Of a DNA stretch of 64,000 nt, positions 1 through 9,582 are shown one piece after another. The stretch's first letter is position 1, and each line of letters opens with the position of its first letter. Under the pieces are notes generated by a model, which was not told the DNA's origin, made no database searches, and saw only the letters and a program-made list of their open reading frames with translations. Source of the DNA: Prosthecomicrobium sp. N25 (GTDB lineage Bacteria; Pseudomonadota; Alphaproteobacteria; Rhizobiales; Ancalomicrobiaceae); the NCBI RefSeq assembly GCF_037203705.1, contig NZ_JBBCAT010000001.1, positions 593,418-657,417 on the forward strand. The letters run 5' to 3'. The position numbers and the translations under genes were made by a program.

Positions 1-765
1 CGCCCCGTAGGAGCGCGGCGTCAGGACCCAGTCCGGCAGGCCTCCGCCCCGCGGAATCAGCCGGGTTTCGCTGGATCCGACGAGCACGAGCGTCGCCATG
101 TCGACCTGCCCGGGATCGACCGCCGCCAGGGTGGTGACGAGGATCCGCTCGTCCGGTCGCCCCACCGCGCGCGCGAGCGCAGTGACGGTCGCCCCGGCCT
201 TCAGCCGCCGGAGCAGCGCGAAGGCCTCGTGGATCCGGTCGGGCCGCGCCCGGGACGCCGGATTGTAGATCGCGATCACGAAGTCCGCTTGCGCGGCAGC
301 AGTGAGCCGGCTCAGGATCGTGGCCCAGGGCTTCAGGTTGTCGGACAGCGAGATCGCGCAGAAGTCGTGCCCGAGCATGGCCCCGAGCCGTGCCGAGGCC
401 GCCTGCATGGCCGAGATCCCCGGCAGCACCGCGACGTCGAGCGCCCGCCAGGCCGCCGGGCCGGCTTCGATCGCCTCCAGGACGGCCGCCGCCATGGCGA
501 AGATGCCCGGGTCGCCGCCCGAGACCACCGCCACGGCCCGCCCCGAGGCCGCCAGCGCCAGCGCCTCGCGCGCCCGCTCCACCTCGACCCGGTTGTCGCT
601 CGCATGCCGGGTCAGCCCCGCCCGCTCCGGCACGCGCGCCACGTAGGGCCCGTAGCCGACGAGGTCGGTCGCCGCCGCGAGGACGTCGAGGGTCTCGGCG
701 GTCAGGTAGCGCGGATCGCCGGGACCGAGCCCGACGACCCGGAGCCAGCCCGGACCCGTGCTCAC
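1..765 (-). CDS. cobJ: Precorrin-3B C17-methyltransferase (partial, C-terminus cut by window edge)
   Basis: SAM-dependent ring-contraction methyltransferase of aerobic cobalamin synthesis, turning precorrin-3B into precorrin-4. The frame opens with GTG at 765 and runs open to base 1 (255 codons). Family members are about 250-260 residues, so only a few residues can be missing. Near the N-terminus is the tetrapyrrole methylase signature GLGPGD; further on come VVSGGDPGIFAMA and VLPGISAMQAA, both typical of the CobJ/CbiH fold. The GTG overlaps the cobI stop by four bases (GTGA), which supports this start and translational coupling. It is the last visible gene of the riboswitch-headed operon, and more cob genes may follow to the left. 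Family assignment is firm. Confidence 0.93.
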   Translation of the reverse strand, partial: MSTGPGWLRVVGLGPGDPRYLTAETLDVLAAATDLVGYGPYVARVPERAGLTRHASDNRVEVERAREALALAASGRAVAVVSGGDPGIFAMAAAVLEAIEAGPAAWRALDVAVLPGISAMQAASARLGAMLGHDFCAISLSDNLKPWATILSRLTAAAQADFVIAIYNPASRARPDRIHEAFALLRRLKAGATVTALARAVGRPDERILVTTLAAVDPGQVDMATLVLVGSSETRLIPRGGGLPDWVLTPRSYGA

Positions 766-1547
766 GGCCGCCGCCCCCGCCCCGGCACCAGCACGATGGA
801 GAAGTAGGGCGCCGCGTCGTCCGTCTTGTCCTTGAGCGGCAGCACCCGCTCCCCCGACATGGTGCCGCGCTCGACATAGATCGCGCCGTCGAGCAGCCCC
901 GCGGCCGCCACGGCGGCCCGCACCTTGGGGAAGTTGGTGCCGAGCTTCATGATCACGGCCGCGTCGGTGCTTTTGAGCCGCTCGACCAGATCCTCGGACG
1001 GGAGCGTGCCCGGCAGCACGGTCAGGACGTCGTCGCCCCAGGTGATCGGCGCGCGCGCGGCCGTCCAGCAGCCCGACATGCCGGTCACGCCGGGCACGAT
1101 CGAGACGCTGAAGCGCCCCTGCAGGCGCACGAAGAGATGCATGAAGGACCCGTAGAAGAGCGGGTCGCCCTCCGCGAGCAGGGCCACGTCCCGCCCGGAC
1201 TCGAGCACCGCCCCGAGCCGCGCCGCGGCCTCCGCGTAGAAGCCGGAGAGCTCGCTGCGGTAGCCCTCCTCCGCGAAGGGGATCTCGGTCGTGACCGGAT
1301 ATTCGAGCGGCATCTCCTCGACGCCGGGCTTCAGCCATCCGTCCACGATGGACCGGGCGTTGCCGCGCCGGCCGCGCTTGGCGAAGTAGGCGACCACGGG
1401 GGCGGCCTGGATCAACCGCACGGCCTTGACGGTGAGGAGATCCGGGTCCCCCGGGCCGAGCCCGATGCCGTGCAGGGTTCCGACGGTCTGCGCCGGTCCG
1501 TCCTCGGCCTCCGGGCCGCGCGCCAGGGCGGGGTCGATCATGTTCAT
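762..1547 (-). CDS. cobI: Precorrin-2 C20-methyltransferase
   Basis: Methylates precorrin-2 at C20 to give precorrin-3A, the substrate of CobG. The product is 261 residues, normal for the family. The tetrapyrrole methylase signature [14 protein letters not shown] lies near residue 30 and [14 protein letters not shown] near 115; PGVTGMSGC follows. The start ATG overlaps the cobH stop in an ATGA, and a second in-frame Met two codons later is the only nearby alternative. The stop overlaps cobJ. The tight overlaps on both sides suggest coupled translation in the operon. Nothing is unusual in the protein itself. Confidence 0.95.
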   Translation of the reverse strand: MNMIDPALARGPEAEDGPAQTVGTLHGIGLGPGDPDLLTVKAVRLIQAAPVVAYFAKRGRRGNARSIVDGWLKPGVEEMPLEYPVTTEIPFAEEGYRSELSGFYAEAAARLGAVLESGRDVALLAEGDPLFYGSFMHLFVRLQGRFSVSIVPGVTGMSGCWTAARAPITWGDDVLTVLPGTLPSEDLVERLKSTDAAVIMKLGTNFPKVRAAVAAAGLLDGAIYVERGTMSGERVLPLKDKTDDAAPYFSIVLVPGRGRRP

Positions 1548-2200
1548 TCGCGTTCGCTCGCCACCGCGTTCACTGCCGCCGCCGTCATGGCGCTGCCGCC
1601 CTTGCGCCCGCGCACCACCAGCCAGGGCACCCGCCCGTCCGCCATCAGCGCCTCCTTCGATTCCGCGGCGCCCACGAAGCCGACCGGCATGCCGATCACG
1701 GCGGCCGGCGGCGCCACGCCCTCGTCGAGGAGTTCGAGAAGACGGAAGAGGGCCGTCGGCGCATTGCCGATCGCCACCACGGCGCCCCCGAGCCGGTCGC
1801 GCCAGAGTTCCATCGCGGCGGCGGTCCGGGTGTTCCCGATCCGACGCGCCAGGTCGGGCACGCGCGGGTCGTCGAGCGTGCAGAGGACCTCGTTGCCGGC
1901 CGGCAGCCGCGCCCGCGTCACCCCGTTGGCGACCATCTTGGCGTCGCACAGGATCGGCGCGCCGTCCCGGAGCGCGGCCTTCGCGGCGGCGACCGCGCCG
2001 GGCGAGAAGGCGATGTCGGCCGCCACCTCGACCATTCCGCAGGCATGGATGACGCGGACCGCGACCGGCTCCTCCTCGGGCGCGAAGCGCGCGAGGTCGG
2101 CCTCGGCGCGGATGATCGCGAAGGAGCGGTCGTAGATGGCCTGGCCGTCGCGGATGTAGGTCTCGCGGGTGGCGGGCGGCGGCGGGACGGGCGCGGGCAT
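1544..2200 (-). CDS. cobH: Precorrin-8X methylmutase domain, possible separate start inside the cobG-cobH frame
   Basis: CobH moves the C11 methyl of precorrin-8X to C12, giving hydrogenobyrinic acid. If read alone from ATG 2200 it is 218 residues, close to the usual 210. The catalytic histidine sits in [10 protein letters not shown] (residue 52 of this numbering, 562 of the fused frame), and [11 protein letters not shown] and [10 protein letters not shown]-like family blocks follow. The ATG has a GGAGA five bases upstream, a usable ribosome-binding site, so initiation here is plausible even though no stop separates it from cobG. The stop overlaps cobI (ATGA). This entry describes the CobH part of the longer frame and is not a second locus. 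Confidence 0.75.
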   Translation of the reverse strand: MPAPVPPPPATRETYIRDGQAIYDRSFAIIRAEADLARFAPEEEPVAVRVIHACGMVEVAADIAFSPGAVAAAKAALRDGAPILCDAKMVANGVTRARLPAGNEVLCTLDDPRVPDLARRIGNTRTAAAMELWRDRLGGAVVAIGNAPTALFRLLELLDEGVAPPAAVIGMPVGFVGAAESKEALMADGRVPWLVVRGRKGGSAMTAAAVNAVASERE

Positions 2201-3730
2201 CGGCTCTCCGGTGGGTCGGCCCTTCTTGTCGGCCAAGGCGGCGAGCCACGCAAGCGCGGCCTCCGTCGAAAGCCCGCGCGCCTCGGGCGCGTCGCCGGTC
2301 CGGCCGGCGAGCACGACGTCGTAGCCGTCTCCGGTGCCGACCAGCGTGACGGCCGTCGCCTCCGGCCGCGCGCAGCCCTTCGGGCAGCCGGAGACGTGCA
2401 GGCGGACCCCGATCCCGGGAAGCCGTGCCGCCGCCTCGGCGAGCCGGACGGCATCCTCGCGCGCCGGCTGGGCGGCGCTGTCGCAGGCGGGCCGCCCCGC
2501 ACAGGCGACGACCGCCAGCCGGGGATCGGCGGCATCGACGATCAGGCCGGCCTCTCGGCAGCCCTCCAGCGCGGCTTCGGCCTGGTGCGGCCCGACGCCT
2601 GGCACCAGCGCCATGCGCCAGGGCGTCAGTCGGATCTCGCCGACCCCGTGCCGGCGGGCGATCACGCCCAGCGCCGCCAGTTGCCCGCTCTCCCACCGCC
2701 CGAACGGAGCGGCCACGAGCAGAAAGCCGGGCAGTGCGGCCTCGCCCTCTCCGCGGGTGTCATTCCGGCCATCGAGCCGGGACCCATTGGCCTCACGGCT
2801 GGTTTCGGGACCCGTGGAAACGTTCCGGACCAGATCTTCCGAGCCGTACCCTGTTTCCGCGCCATTGGATCCCGGCTCGAAGGCCGGGATGACAACGGTG
2901 GAGGGGCTGAGGGTTCCCCGAGAGGCCGCAACGCGGTGAAAGCCCGGTCGCGGGCTCCCGCCCACTCCGCGGATGTCGTCCCGGCCATCGCGCCGGGATT
3001 GAATGGTATGCCCGTCGGCCCCGGCGCCCGGTGCGGCGCCCAAAGCCCACTCGGCGACGGCCTCGACCCCGAGCCGCGCCACGAGCGCCCGCATCCGCCG
3101 CTCGTTGGGCCGGCGCAGCGCCAGATAGGCTCTCGCGAACCGGATCGCCGTCTCGGCGGCCCCGGCCGGGTCCACCACGGCGGCGGGCTCGGCGTCCGCC
3201 GCGGCGCCGCCGAGCGCGATCAGGACCCGCCCGTCCGGCTGTCCGACCAGCCGGACATCCGTGCCCGTGTCGTCGAGCGGCAGGATGCCGCCCTCGTCGA
3301 CCAGGAAGCCGAACTTGCCCGGCAACGCGCGCAGGTCGGGCTCCGCGACCAGCCGTCGCTCCAGCTCCGCCGCCAGCGCCCGTCCGTCGACCGGCGCGGT
3401 CGGGTCGTAGCCGGCGAGCGGACTCGGGACGACGTTTCGGATCGCCTCCGCGCCCGCGTCGGCGTCGAGGAGGCCGAGCTCCGCCAGCGCGTCGAGCAGA
3501 GCGGGAAGGGTCGCGTCCGAGACGCCGCGGATCTGGAGGTTGGCGCGCTGGCTCTGGTCGACGAGCCCGTTGCCGTGCCGCGCCGCCAGTCCGGCGATCG
3601 TCGTGAGCAGCCGGGCGGACACGGCGCCGCCCGGCAGCCGCAGCCGCACCAGCAGTCCGTCCCCCGTCCGCATCGGCCGGAGCGCGCCAGGGCACCAGCC
3701 CTTCACGCCGTGGGGTCGGGGCGCGTTCAT
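1544..3730 (-). CDS. cobG: Precorrin-3B synthase CobG, in one reading frame with precorrin-8X methylmutase CobH
   Basis: One uninterrupted frame of 728 codons. Residues 1 to about 500 are CobG, the O2-dependent enzyme that makes precorrin-3B. It belongs to the nitrite/sulfite reductase family; the 4Fe-4S/siroheme-type cysteines are visible as C410-x5-C416 and C449-x3-C453. Residues from 511 are CobH, joined through a proline-rich linker ([10 protein letters not shown]) with no stop between them. The start ATG overlaps the cobN stop (ATGA). Residues about 241-330 do not belong to the CobG fold: they are translated REP-like repeats (see the repeats at 2757-3007) placed between the two halves of CobG. 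Without them the CobG part is about 420 residues, close to the usual length. The product could be a true fusion, or cobH could be translated separately from the internal ATG at 2200. Whether CobG tolerates the insert cannot be told from sequence. Confidence 0.88.
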   Translation of the reverse strand: MNAPRPHGVKGWCPGALRPMRTGDGLLVRLRLPGGAVSARLLTTIAGLAARHGNGLVDQSQRANLQIRGVSDATLPALLDALAELGLLDADAGAEAIRNVVPSPLAGYDPTAPVDGRALAAELERRLVAEPDLRALPGKFGFLVDEGGILPLDDTGTDVRLVGQPDGRVLIALGGAAADAEPAAVVDPAGAAETAIRFARAYLALRRPNERRMRALVARLGVEAVAEWALGAAPGAGADGHTIQSRRDGRDDIRGVGGSPRPGFHRVAASRGTLSPSTVVIPAFEPGSNGAETGYGSEDLVRNVSTGPETSREANGSRLDGRNDTRGEGEAALPGFLLVAAPFGRWESGQLAALGVIARRHGVGEIRLTPWRMALVPGVGPHQAEAALEGCREAGLIVDAADPRLAVVACAGRPACDSAAQPAREDAVRLAEAAARLPGIGVRLHVSGCPKGCARPEATAVTLVGTGDGYDVVLAGRTGDAPEARGLSTEAALAWLAALADKKGRPTGEPMPAPVPPPPATRETYIRDGQAIYDRSFAIIRAEADLARFAPEEEPVAVRVIHACGMVEVAADIAFSPGAVAAAKAALRDGAPILCDAKMVANGVTRARLPAGNEVLCTLDDPRVPDLARRIGNTRTAAAMELWRDRLGGAVVAIGNAPTALFRLLELLDEGVAPPAAVIGMPVGFVGAAESKEALMADGRVPWLVVRGRKGGSAMTAAAVNAVASERE
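2757..2791 (-). repeat. REP-like palindromic repeat inside cobG, copy A
   Basis: GC-rich imperfect palindrome with core CCGGCCATCGAGCCGGGA. It matches the reverse complement of copy B at about 30 of 34 positions and copy C at about 26 of 34. It is read in frame as part of the CobG insert ([13 protein letters not shown]). Similarity to copy C runs upstream on the plus strand through CTCCGCGG and weakly further into native cobG, as if a longer unit had been duplicated. Confidence 0.8.
2861..2896 (+). repeat. REP-like palindromic repeat inside cobG, copy B (inverted)
   Basis: Same element as copy A in the opposite orientation (core TCCCGGCTCGAAGGCCGGGA on the plus strand), about 70 bp away. A and B therefore form a head-to-head pair like a bacterial interspersed mosaic element. 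In the cobG frame it reads [12 protein letters not shown]. Confidence 0.8.
2973..3007 (-). repeat. REP-like palindromic repeat inside cobG, copy C (diverged)
   Basis: Core CCGGCCATCGCGCCGGGA, a direct repeat of copy A with more mismatches. In the cobG frame it reads [14 protein letters not shown], parallel to copy A's peptide. It marks the N-terminal edge of the insert, right after the GAGADG stretch of CobG. Confidence 0.75.
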
Positions 3731-6700
3731 GCGGCGTCTCCGAGACCCGCCAGGAAAGCCAGCGGCGCGTTGCGGCGGGTCTGCCAGTAGCCCCGCCGGT
3801 GCGCCTCCGAGAAGGTGCGCGCGGTGGCCCGCGCGGCCTCCGGGTTCGCGGCGAACAGGAACGCCCGGACGGTCTCGTCGCCGAGCGTGGCGTCGTACAG
3901 GAGGTCGAACTGCCGGCTCGTGACGGCCTGCGTGGTCGCCGCGAAGGCGAAGAGGTTGCCGACCGTCTCGGCGATCTCGGCGGCCCCCCGGTGGCCGTGC
4001 CGCATCTGCCCGGCGATCCAGCGCGGGTTCGTGGCGCGCCCGCGCAGGACGCGCGCGACCTGCTCGGCGAGCGTGCGGACCTTCGGCGACCCCGCCCCGC
4101 CGGGGCTCTCCGCATGATAGAGCGCCGGAGCCGCCCCGAGCGCCGCGGCGGCGGCCGCGAAGCCGCCGGTGTGGGTCGCGAAGGCATCGGAATCGAGGAT
4201 GTCCTGGTGCGGATTGTCCTCGCCATGCACGAAGGCGTCCGCCCCGGCGACGCGCGCCCGGAACGCCGCTTCGGCGGCGGCGCCCTCGAGGCCCGCGCCA
4301 TACGCGAAGCCGGAGGCGGCCAGGTAGGCCTCCCCCAGGTCGGCCGCCTCGGTGAAGCGACCCTCCGCGAGGATGTCGCCGAGCCCGGTGCCGTAGGCTC
4401 CCGGCGCGGCGCCGAAGACGCGCGGGCCCTCCGGGGCGGCACGCCGGGCCGCCGCGAGCGGATTGGTCTCGTCGTCCTCGTCCAGCGCCGCCACGGCGCG
4501 CGCCGCCTCGTCGAAGAGCGCCACCTGGGTCGGAAAGACGTCCCGGAAGAGCCCGGAGATCCTGAGCGTGACGTCGACGCGGGGCCGCTCCAGCCGCGCC
4601 GCCGGCAGGATCTCGAAGCCCGAGACGCGGGCCGACCCCGCATCGCGAACGGGCCGGACGCCCAGAAGGGCGAGCGCCTGCGCGAGATCGTCCCCGCCGG
4701 TGCGCATGGTGGCGGAACCCCATAGGTCGACGACGATCCGCTTCGGCCATTCGCCGTGGTCCTGCGCGTAGCGGTCCATCACGGCCGCCGCGGTGCGGGC
4801 CCCGATCGCCTCCGCGGTCGCGGTCGGGATCGCGCGCGGGTCGAGGGCCGTCAGGTTGCGGCCGGTGGGCAGGACGTCCAGGCGGCCCCTGACGGGGGCG
4901 CCCGCCGGCCCGGGCGGCACGAAGCGCCCGTCGAGGGCCGCGAGCAGGCCGTCGATCTCGGAAGACGCGGACAGGTCGAGAAGTACCGCGGCCGCCTCCG
5001 CCGCCGCACCAGCCGCCTCCGCCAGCACGGCGGCCGCCGCGGCCAGCCGGTCCGGCGCCGGCGCGCGTCCGAAGACATGCAGCCCGTCGCCGATGCGCAT
5101 CTCCTTGAGGTCGCAGATCCAGGCGTCGATCGCCGCGAGCGCCGCGCCGGGCTCCGCTCCGCGCGGCAGTCCGCTCTCCGCGGCCAGGCCAGAGGCTTCC
5201 GCCTTCTCCAGGATGGCGTCGGCCAGGAGCCGGGCCCGGCGCGGGTCGAGCCCTTGCGCCTCGGCATACTCCTCCAGCAGCGCCTCGATCTCGGCCGCCG
5301 CGCCGTGGCTGCCGGCGGCGCCGAGCGGCGGCGTCATGTGGCCGATCGTGACCGCCCCGATCCGCCGCTTGGCCTGCCCGGCCTCACCCGGATTGTTGAC
5401 GATGAAGGGATAGATGACCGGCACCGGCCCGGCGAGCAGCGACGGCGCACAGGTCTCCGAGGGCGCCACGGCCTTGCCGGGCAGCCACTCCAGGGTGCCG
5501 TGCGTCCCGAGGTGCACCATCGCGTCGAGCCGGAACACATGCCGGAGCCAGAGATGGAAGGCGACGTAGCCGTGGCGCGGCGGCAGGTTGGCATCGTGGT
5601 AGTCCGCCTTGCGGTCCCGGTCGCGGCCCCGGTCCGGCTGGATCGCCACCGCCAGCGCCCCGGCGGCCAGCACACGGAAGCGGAAGCCGCCGTCCTCGAC
5701 GTCCGGATCCGTCACCGGGTCGCCCCACGCCGAGAGGACCGCCTCGCGGAACTCCGCCGGCAGCGCCCCGAAAAGGCGCGCGTAGCTCGCGAGGTCGAGG
5801 CTCGGCCCCGGGGCGCGGCGCGTCAGCGCGGCCATCAGCGCATCCCCGTCGGGCAGCGTCCCGACGCGGTAGCCAGCCGCCCGCAGCGCCTCGGCGATCG
5901 TGGCGACGCTCGCCGGCGTGTCGAGCCCGACCGCATAGCCCTCCCGGCCGCCCTTGGCCGGGTAGTCGGAGAGGACGAGCGCGAGGCGCCGTTCCCCTGC
6001 GGGCGTCCGCCGGAGCCGGGCCCACCCGGCCGCGAGCGCCGCGACCGCCTCGATCGCCTCCGCCTCGGGGCGGTGCCGGACCGCGGCGAACTGCAGGTCC
6101 GGGTCAACGGTCTCGGCCGCCTTGAACGAGATCGCCCGCGTCACGATGCGGCCGTCGAGCTCCGGGAGCACGACGTTCATGGCGAGGTCGGCGGCGCCGA
6201 GCCCGCGGGTCGAGGCCGCCCAGGCCTCCCGACGGGTGACCGGCAGCACCGCCTGCAGCACCGGCGCCCCCGCCCGATCGAGCACAGTGCCGCCGCCGTC
6301 TAGCCTCGCCGAGAAGGCGGTCGCGTTGACGATCACGTCCGGCCGCGCCGCCGCGATTGAGGCTTCCACCACTGCGACGGCGCGCGGGTCCTTGAGGCTG
6401 GTGACTGCCAGAGTCTCGACCGCGAGCCCGTGTCCCGCCAGCGCATCGGCGAGGGCCGTGACGGGCTCGGTGTCGGCCGCGAGCAGGAGCGACCGGTAGA
6501 AGATCACGAGCGCGCGCCCCGCCGCCCCGCCCGCCCGGCAGGCGGCCTCGAACCGGCCGGCCGCCGGCACCGGCGCGGGCTCCGTCCAGTGGCCGGCGAG
6601 CCCGGTGCGGGCGGACAGCCAGCCGACGAGCGAGGCCATGTTGTCCGGCCCGCCCTCCTGGAACCAGCCCCAGATGCGCCGCAGGTCCTCCACCGGCTCC

Positions 6701-7095
6701 GTGGAGGCGCGGTCGAGCCGGAGATCCTCCATGTGGTCGCCCGGCACGATCGCGAGCGCGATCCCGCGCGCCCGGGCGAGCGCCGCCAGTTCGTCCACGC
6801 CGTAGCGCCAGTAGTCCGCCCCGCCGAGGCAGCGGATCACGATCGCCCGGGCTCCCGCCGCGACCGTCTCCAGGTAGAGGTCGACCGAGTAGGGGTGCCG
6901 CAGTCGTGCCAGGTTGGCGAGGCGGAGCGAGGGAAGCGGCGTTCCCCGCCGCCGTTCGGTTCGCCAGGCGGCGGCGAGTGCCGAGAGGTCGGAATCGGAG
7001 AAGGACAGGCACAGGAGATCCGCCGGCGACTGGCCGAGATCCTCGGCGGCCTCGGCGGCGTCGAGCGTCCGGACGTCCTGCGGCAGGAGATGCAA
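3727..7095 (-). CDS. cobN: Cobaltochelatase large subunit
   Basis: ATP-dependent insertion of cobalt into hydrogenobyrinic acid a,c-diamide in the aerobic pathway, working with CobS and CobT (neither is in the window). The product is 1122 residues, within the CobN/ChlH/BchH family range. The signature [16 protein letters not shown] is near residue 525, followed by [14 protein letters not shown] chose TTG at 7095 because it gives the normal N-terminus ([11 protein letters not shown]) and is preceded by GGGAGAGG. Extending further upstream would overlap cobW and add an arginine-rich tail that does not look native. The stop overlaps the cobG start (ATGA). Confidence 0.93.
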   Translation of the reverse strand: MHLLPQDVRTLDAAEAAEDLGQSPADLLCLSFSDSDLSALAAAWRTERRRGTPLPSLRLANLARLRHPYSVDLYLETVAAGARAIVIRCLGGADYWRYGVDELAALARARGIALAIVPGDHMEDLRLDRASTEPVEDLRRIWGWFQEGGPDNMASLVGWLSARTGLAGHWTEPAPVPAAGRFEAACRAGGAAGRALVIFYRSLLLAADTEPVTALADALAGHGLAVETLAVTSLKDPRAVAVVEASIAAARPDVIVNATAFSARLDGGGTVLDRAGAPVLQAVLPVTRREAWAASTRGLGAADLAMNVVLPELDGRIVTRAISFKAAETVDPDLQFAAVRHRPEAEAIEAVAALAAGWARLRRTPAGERRLALVLSDYPAKGGREGYAVGLDTPASVATIAEALRAAGYRVGTLPDGDALMAALTRRAPGPSLDLASYARLFGALPAEFREAVLSAWGDPVTDPDVEDGGFRFRVLAAGALAVAIQPDRGRDRDRKADYHDANLPPRHGYVAFHLWLRHVFRLDAMVHLGTHGTLEWLPGKAVAPSETCAPSLLAGPVPVIYPFIVNNPGEAGQAKRRIGAVTIGHMTPPLGAAGSHGAAAEIEALLEEYAEAQGLDPRRARLLADAILEKAEASGLAAESGLPRGAEPGAALAAIDAWICDLKEMRIGDGLHVFGRAPAPDRLAAAAAVLAEAAGAAAEAAAVLLDLSASSEIDGLLAALDGRFVPPGPAGAPVRGRLDVLPTGRNLTALDPRAIPTATAEAIGARTAAAVMDRYAQDHGEWPKRIVVDLWGSATMRTGGDDLAQALALLGVRPVRDAGSARVSGFEILPAARLERPRVDVTLRISGLFRDVFPTQVALFDEAARAVAALDEDDETNPLAAARRAAPEGPRVFGAAPGAYGTGLGDILAEGRFTEAADLGEAYLAASGFAYGAGLEGAAAEAAFRARVAGADAFVHGEDNPHQDILDSDAFATHTGGFAAAAAALGAAPALYHAESPGGAGSPKVRTLAEQVARVLRGRATNPRWIAGQMRHGHRGAAEIAETVGNLFAFAATTQAVTSRQFDLLYDATLGDETVRAFLFAANPEAARATARTFSEAHRRGYWQTRRNAPLAFLAGLGDAA

Positions 7096-7132
7096 CGCCT
7101 CTCCCGATCCTCCCTGTGCCCGCGCCCGGGCC

Positions 7133-8179
7133 TCAGCCCGCGAGCGCCGCCGTGACCGCCGCGCGGTCGAGCCCCTTCTCACCGATCACCACGATCCGGC
7201 TGGTCCTGTCCTCGTCGGCCTTCCAGGCCCGGTCGAACTGCTGGCGGAAGCGAGTGCCGACGCCCTGCACCAGGAGCCGCATCGGCTTGCCCTCGACCGC
7301 CACGAAGCCCTTCATGCGCAGCACGTCGTGCTCGGCCGCGACGCGCCCGAGCCGCTCGACCAGCGCCGCGGCGTCCCGGACCGTGCCGATCTCGACCACG
7401 AAGCTGTCGAAGTCGTCGTGGTCGTGCCCCTCTTCCGTGTCGTGGTGCGACGGCCGGTTGGCGAGGTCGTCCTCGGCCGCCGCGGACAGGCCCAGCAGAA
7501 CGGCAGGGTCGACGCGTCCCTCCGAGGTTTGCACGATCTTCACCGCGCGCGGCACCGTCGCGCCGATCTCGGCCGCGACGCGTCCCATCTCGGCGGCGTC
7601 CAGCAGGTCCGCCTTGTTGAGGATCACAAGGTCGGCGCAGAGGAGCTGGTCCTCGTAGACCTCCTCGAGCGGATTGTCGTGATCGACGGCGGCGTCCTCG
7701 GCGCGCTGGGCGAGCACCTCCTCCGGGTCGTCCGCGAAGCGCCCGGCCGCCACGGCCGCGCCGTCCACCACCGCGACGACCCCGTCGACCGTCAGCCTGG
7801 CCCTCACCGCCGGCCAGTCGAAGGCCTTGACGAGCGGCTTCGGCAGCGCCAGCCCGGACGTCTCGACGATGATGTGTTCCGGCCGGTTCGGGTGCGCCAG
7901 CAGGGCCTCGACGGCGGGAATGAAGTCGTCCGCCACCGTGCAGCAGAGGCAGCCGTTGGCGAGCTCGACGATGTTCTCCTCCGGGCAGCTCTCGATCCCG
8001 CAGGCGCGCAGGATCTCGCCGTCGACGCCGACGTCCCCGAACTCGTTGACGATCAGCGCGAGCCGCCGGCCCCGGGCCGTTTCCAGGATGTGCCGGATGA
8101 GCGTCGTCTTGCCGGCGCCGAGGAAGCCCGTCACCACCGTGACCGGGATCTTGGCGAGCGCGGGGGAGGGGGCGTTCAT
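7133..8179 (-). CDS. cobW: CobW-type GTPase metallochaperone
   Basis: COG0523 G3E GTPase, thought to deliver cobalt for cobalamin synthesis. The product is 348 residues. Walker A GFLGAGKT is near residue 20, the metal-binding CxCC motif (NGCLCCTV) near 80, ETSGLALP next, and the guanine-specificity NKAD near 175. A histidine/aspartate-rich stretch (SHHDTEEGHDHDD) near 240 is a likely metal-binding loop. The start ATG overlaps the stop of the DUF1636 gene (ATGA). cobN follows after 37 bp. Membership of the riboswitch operon favours cobalt over zinc as its metal. Confidence 0.93.
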   Translation of the reverse strand: MNAPSPALAKIPVTVVTGFLGAGKTTLIRHILETARGRRLALIVNEFGDVGVDGEILRACGIESCPEENIVELANGCLCCTVADDFIPAVEALLAHPNRPEHIIVETSGLALPKPLVKAFDWPAVRARLTVDGVVAVVDGAAVAAGRFADDPEEVLAQRAEDAAVDHDNPLEEVYEDQLLCADLVILNKADLLDAAEMGRVAAEIGATVPRAVKIVQTSEGRVDPAVLLGLSAAAEDDLANRPSHHDTEEGHDHDDFDSFVVEIGTVRDAAALVERLGRVAAEHDVLRMKGFVAVEGKPMRLLVQGVGTRFRQQFDRAWKADEDRTSRIVVIGEKGLDRAAVTAALAG

Positions 8180-8580
8180 TCGGCGGCCTCGGCGAGGGTG
8201 GGAAGGGGCGGGATGCGCGCCACGACGCCCTTCTTCAGGGCGTCCGGACGTTCCTTCCAGGGGATGAGCCCGTCCGGCGCGGCGGCGTACTGGCCGGCGG
8301 CGGCGAGAATGCGGGAGGCCGCCTCCGGGCCGACCTCGGAAAAGTCGCCGTACACGTAGGTCCACTTGCCCGGCGCGGCGAAGCCGATCGTCACCGGCCG
8401 CTTGCAGACGCTGAGGCATTCGACCGGGACCACCTGGACGCCGGGCGCCTCGGCGGCAGCCGCGGCGAGGGCTTGGGCGAGCCGCGCGCCGGAGCGCTCC
8501 TCGCGCGGCTCGGACGGCTCCTCCGGCCTTCGGCAGGTCTTGCAGACGTAGAGGGTCACGGGAGACGTCATGTCGGTCAT
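8176..8580 (-). CDS. DUF1636 metal-binding protein
   Basis: Small protein of 134 residues from the DUF1636 family, often found beside cobW and cobalt transport genes. It has YVCKTCRR near the N-terminus and a second pair in VECLSVCKRP, an arrangement like thioredoxin-fold [2Fe-2S] proteins. The exact role is unknown; a cobalt or Fe-S handling function is inferred from context only. A second Met three codons in could also start it. The stop overlaps the cobW start. It lies 20 bp after cbtA. Confidence 0.85.
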   Translation of the reverse strand: MTDMTSPVTLYVCKTCRRPEEPSEPREERSGARLAQALAAAAAEAPGVQVVPVECLSVCKRPVTIGFAAPGKWTYVYGDFSEVGPEAASRILAAAGQYAAAPDGLIPWKERPDALKKGVVARIPPLPTLAEAAE

Positions 8581-8600
8581 GTCCGTTCGGCCGTCGCCGC

Positions 8601-9335
8601 TCAGGCGGTCCGCCCGGTACGCTCCCAGAGGAGCGCGACCGAGGCCGCGACCAGGAGCCAGAGCACGGCATGGACGGCGAGCGACGTGGAGGCGAAATGG
8701 GCGGCGAGTTCTGCCGGGACAGTACTCTCGAAGGCGGCCGGCTTCGGCGCCCCGACGATGTGCGGCACCGCGATGAGGATCGCGCCGCCGGCCTTGGCCC
8801 CGACCGTGGCGAGCCGGAACAGCCCATAGAGCCCTGCGCCGGTCGCCACCGCGGTGACGATCCACCAGGTCTGGCGCGCCACCAGATCTCCCGCCGCGCT
8901 GCCCGGCAGCTCGGGCGCGAGCCCCAGTCCCGTGGCGAGCCCAGTCGCCGCGAACCCGGCCGCCCCCCAGGCAAGGGCCGAGCGCACCGTGATCGCGTCG
9001 CCGGCGACCAGCATGCCGGCGACCAGGATCAGGGCGTAGCCCATGGCGGTGAGCACCGTCGCGAGCGACGTGACTGCCGTGCGCTCGATCCCGTCCGCCG
9101 GCTTCCAGGAGGTCTCGGCCGGTGCCGGCGCCGAGGCGTCCGTCGCGGTGCCGCCGTGGCTGTGCGCGAGCCGCAGGACCCCGCCGTCCGGCAACGCGCC
9201 GTGATGGTGGCCCTGCGCCTCGTAGGCTTCGGCGGCGAGGATCAGCGGTGTGGTGGTGACGTGCTGGAGGGCCGCGACCGCAAGCCCCGCGACCAGGCCG
9301 GCCAGCAGGCCGACCCAGAGCACCCGTCCGATCAT
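8601..9335 (-). CDS. cbtA: Cobalt transporter subunit CbtA
   Basis: Integral membrane protein of 244 residues in the CbtA family, proposed to import cobalt together with CbtB. Five or six hydrophobic segments are visible, the first at about residues 5-28. A histidine-rich loop (QGHHHGALPDG then LAHSHGG) follows the first helix and may bind metal. The C-terminus is hydrophobic and ends in a short basic tail. cbtB ends 13 bp upstream. Riboswitch control of the pair is the expected arrangement in this family. Confidence 0.92.
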   Translation of the reverse strand: MIGRVLWVGLLAGLVAGLAVAALQHVTTTPLILAAEAYEAQGHHHGALPDGGVLRLAHSHGGTATDASAPAPAETSWKPADGIERTAVTSLATVLTAMGYALILVAGMLVAGDAITVRSALAWGAAGFAATGLATGLGLAPELPGSAAGDLVARQTWWIVTAVATGAGLYGLFRLATVGAKAGGAILIAVPHIVGAPKPAAFESTVPAELAAHFASTSLAVHAVLWLLVAASVALLWERTGRTA

Positions 9336-9348
9336 GGTCCCGCTGCCG

Positions 9349-9540
9349 TCAGTGGCAGGGGAAATTCATCGCGTGGCGCGAATCGTGCGCCGCGTTATGC
9401 AGGATCTCGGGATGGGCGAATCCGGTCGTGAAGACCAGCGCGATCCCGAAGAGCGCCGCGACGGCGGCGGCCTTGAGCACGTCGGCCCGGTCGATCCGGA
9501 TGGCCGCGGGCGCCGTGTGGGTAAGGGTCGTCGAGTCCAT
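9349..9540 (-). CDS. cbtB: Cobalt transporter subunit CbtB
   Basis: Protein of 63 residues with one membrane helix (about residues 25-43) and a conserved histidine-rich C-terminus: AHPEILHN, then HDSRHAMNFPCH. This is the CbtB family pattern and suggests metal capture on the outside. It is the first gene after the cobalamin riboswitch. The ATG is preceded by GAGGAGG five or six bases upstream, inside the sequence the riboswitch could mask. Confidence 0.93.
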   Translation of the reverse strand: MDSTTLTHTAPAAIRIDRADVLKAAAVAALFGIALVFTTGFAHPEILHNAAHDSRHAMNFPCH

Positions 9541-9582
9541 GGTCCCTCCTCACCGCCCCTCCGGCGGGTCGTGGCTTTTCGG

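Noticed and set aside
2757-3007. CRISPR array in cobG
   Set aside because: Only three copies, of mixed orientation and uneven spacing, inside a coding sequence, with no cas genes. REP-like mosaic elements explain it better.
1544-3730. cobG as a pseudogene because of the repeat insert
   Set aside because: The frame is intact, the Fe-S cysteines are present and the insert length keeps the frame. Inactivation is possible but not shown.
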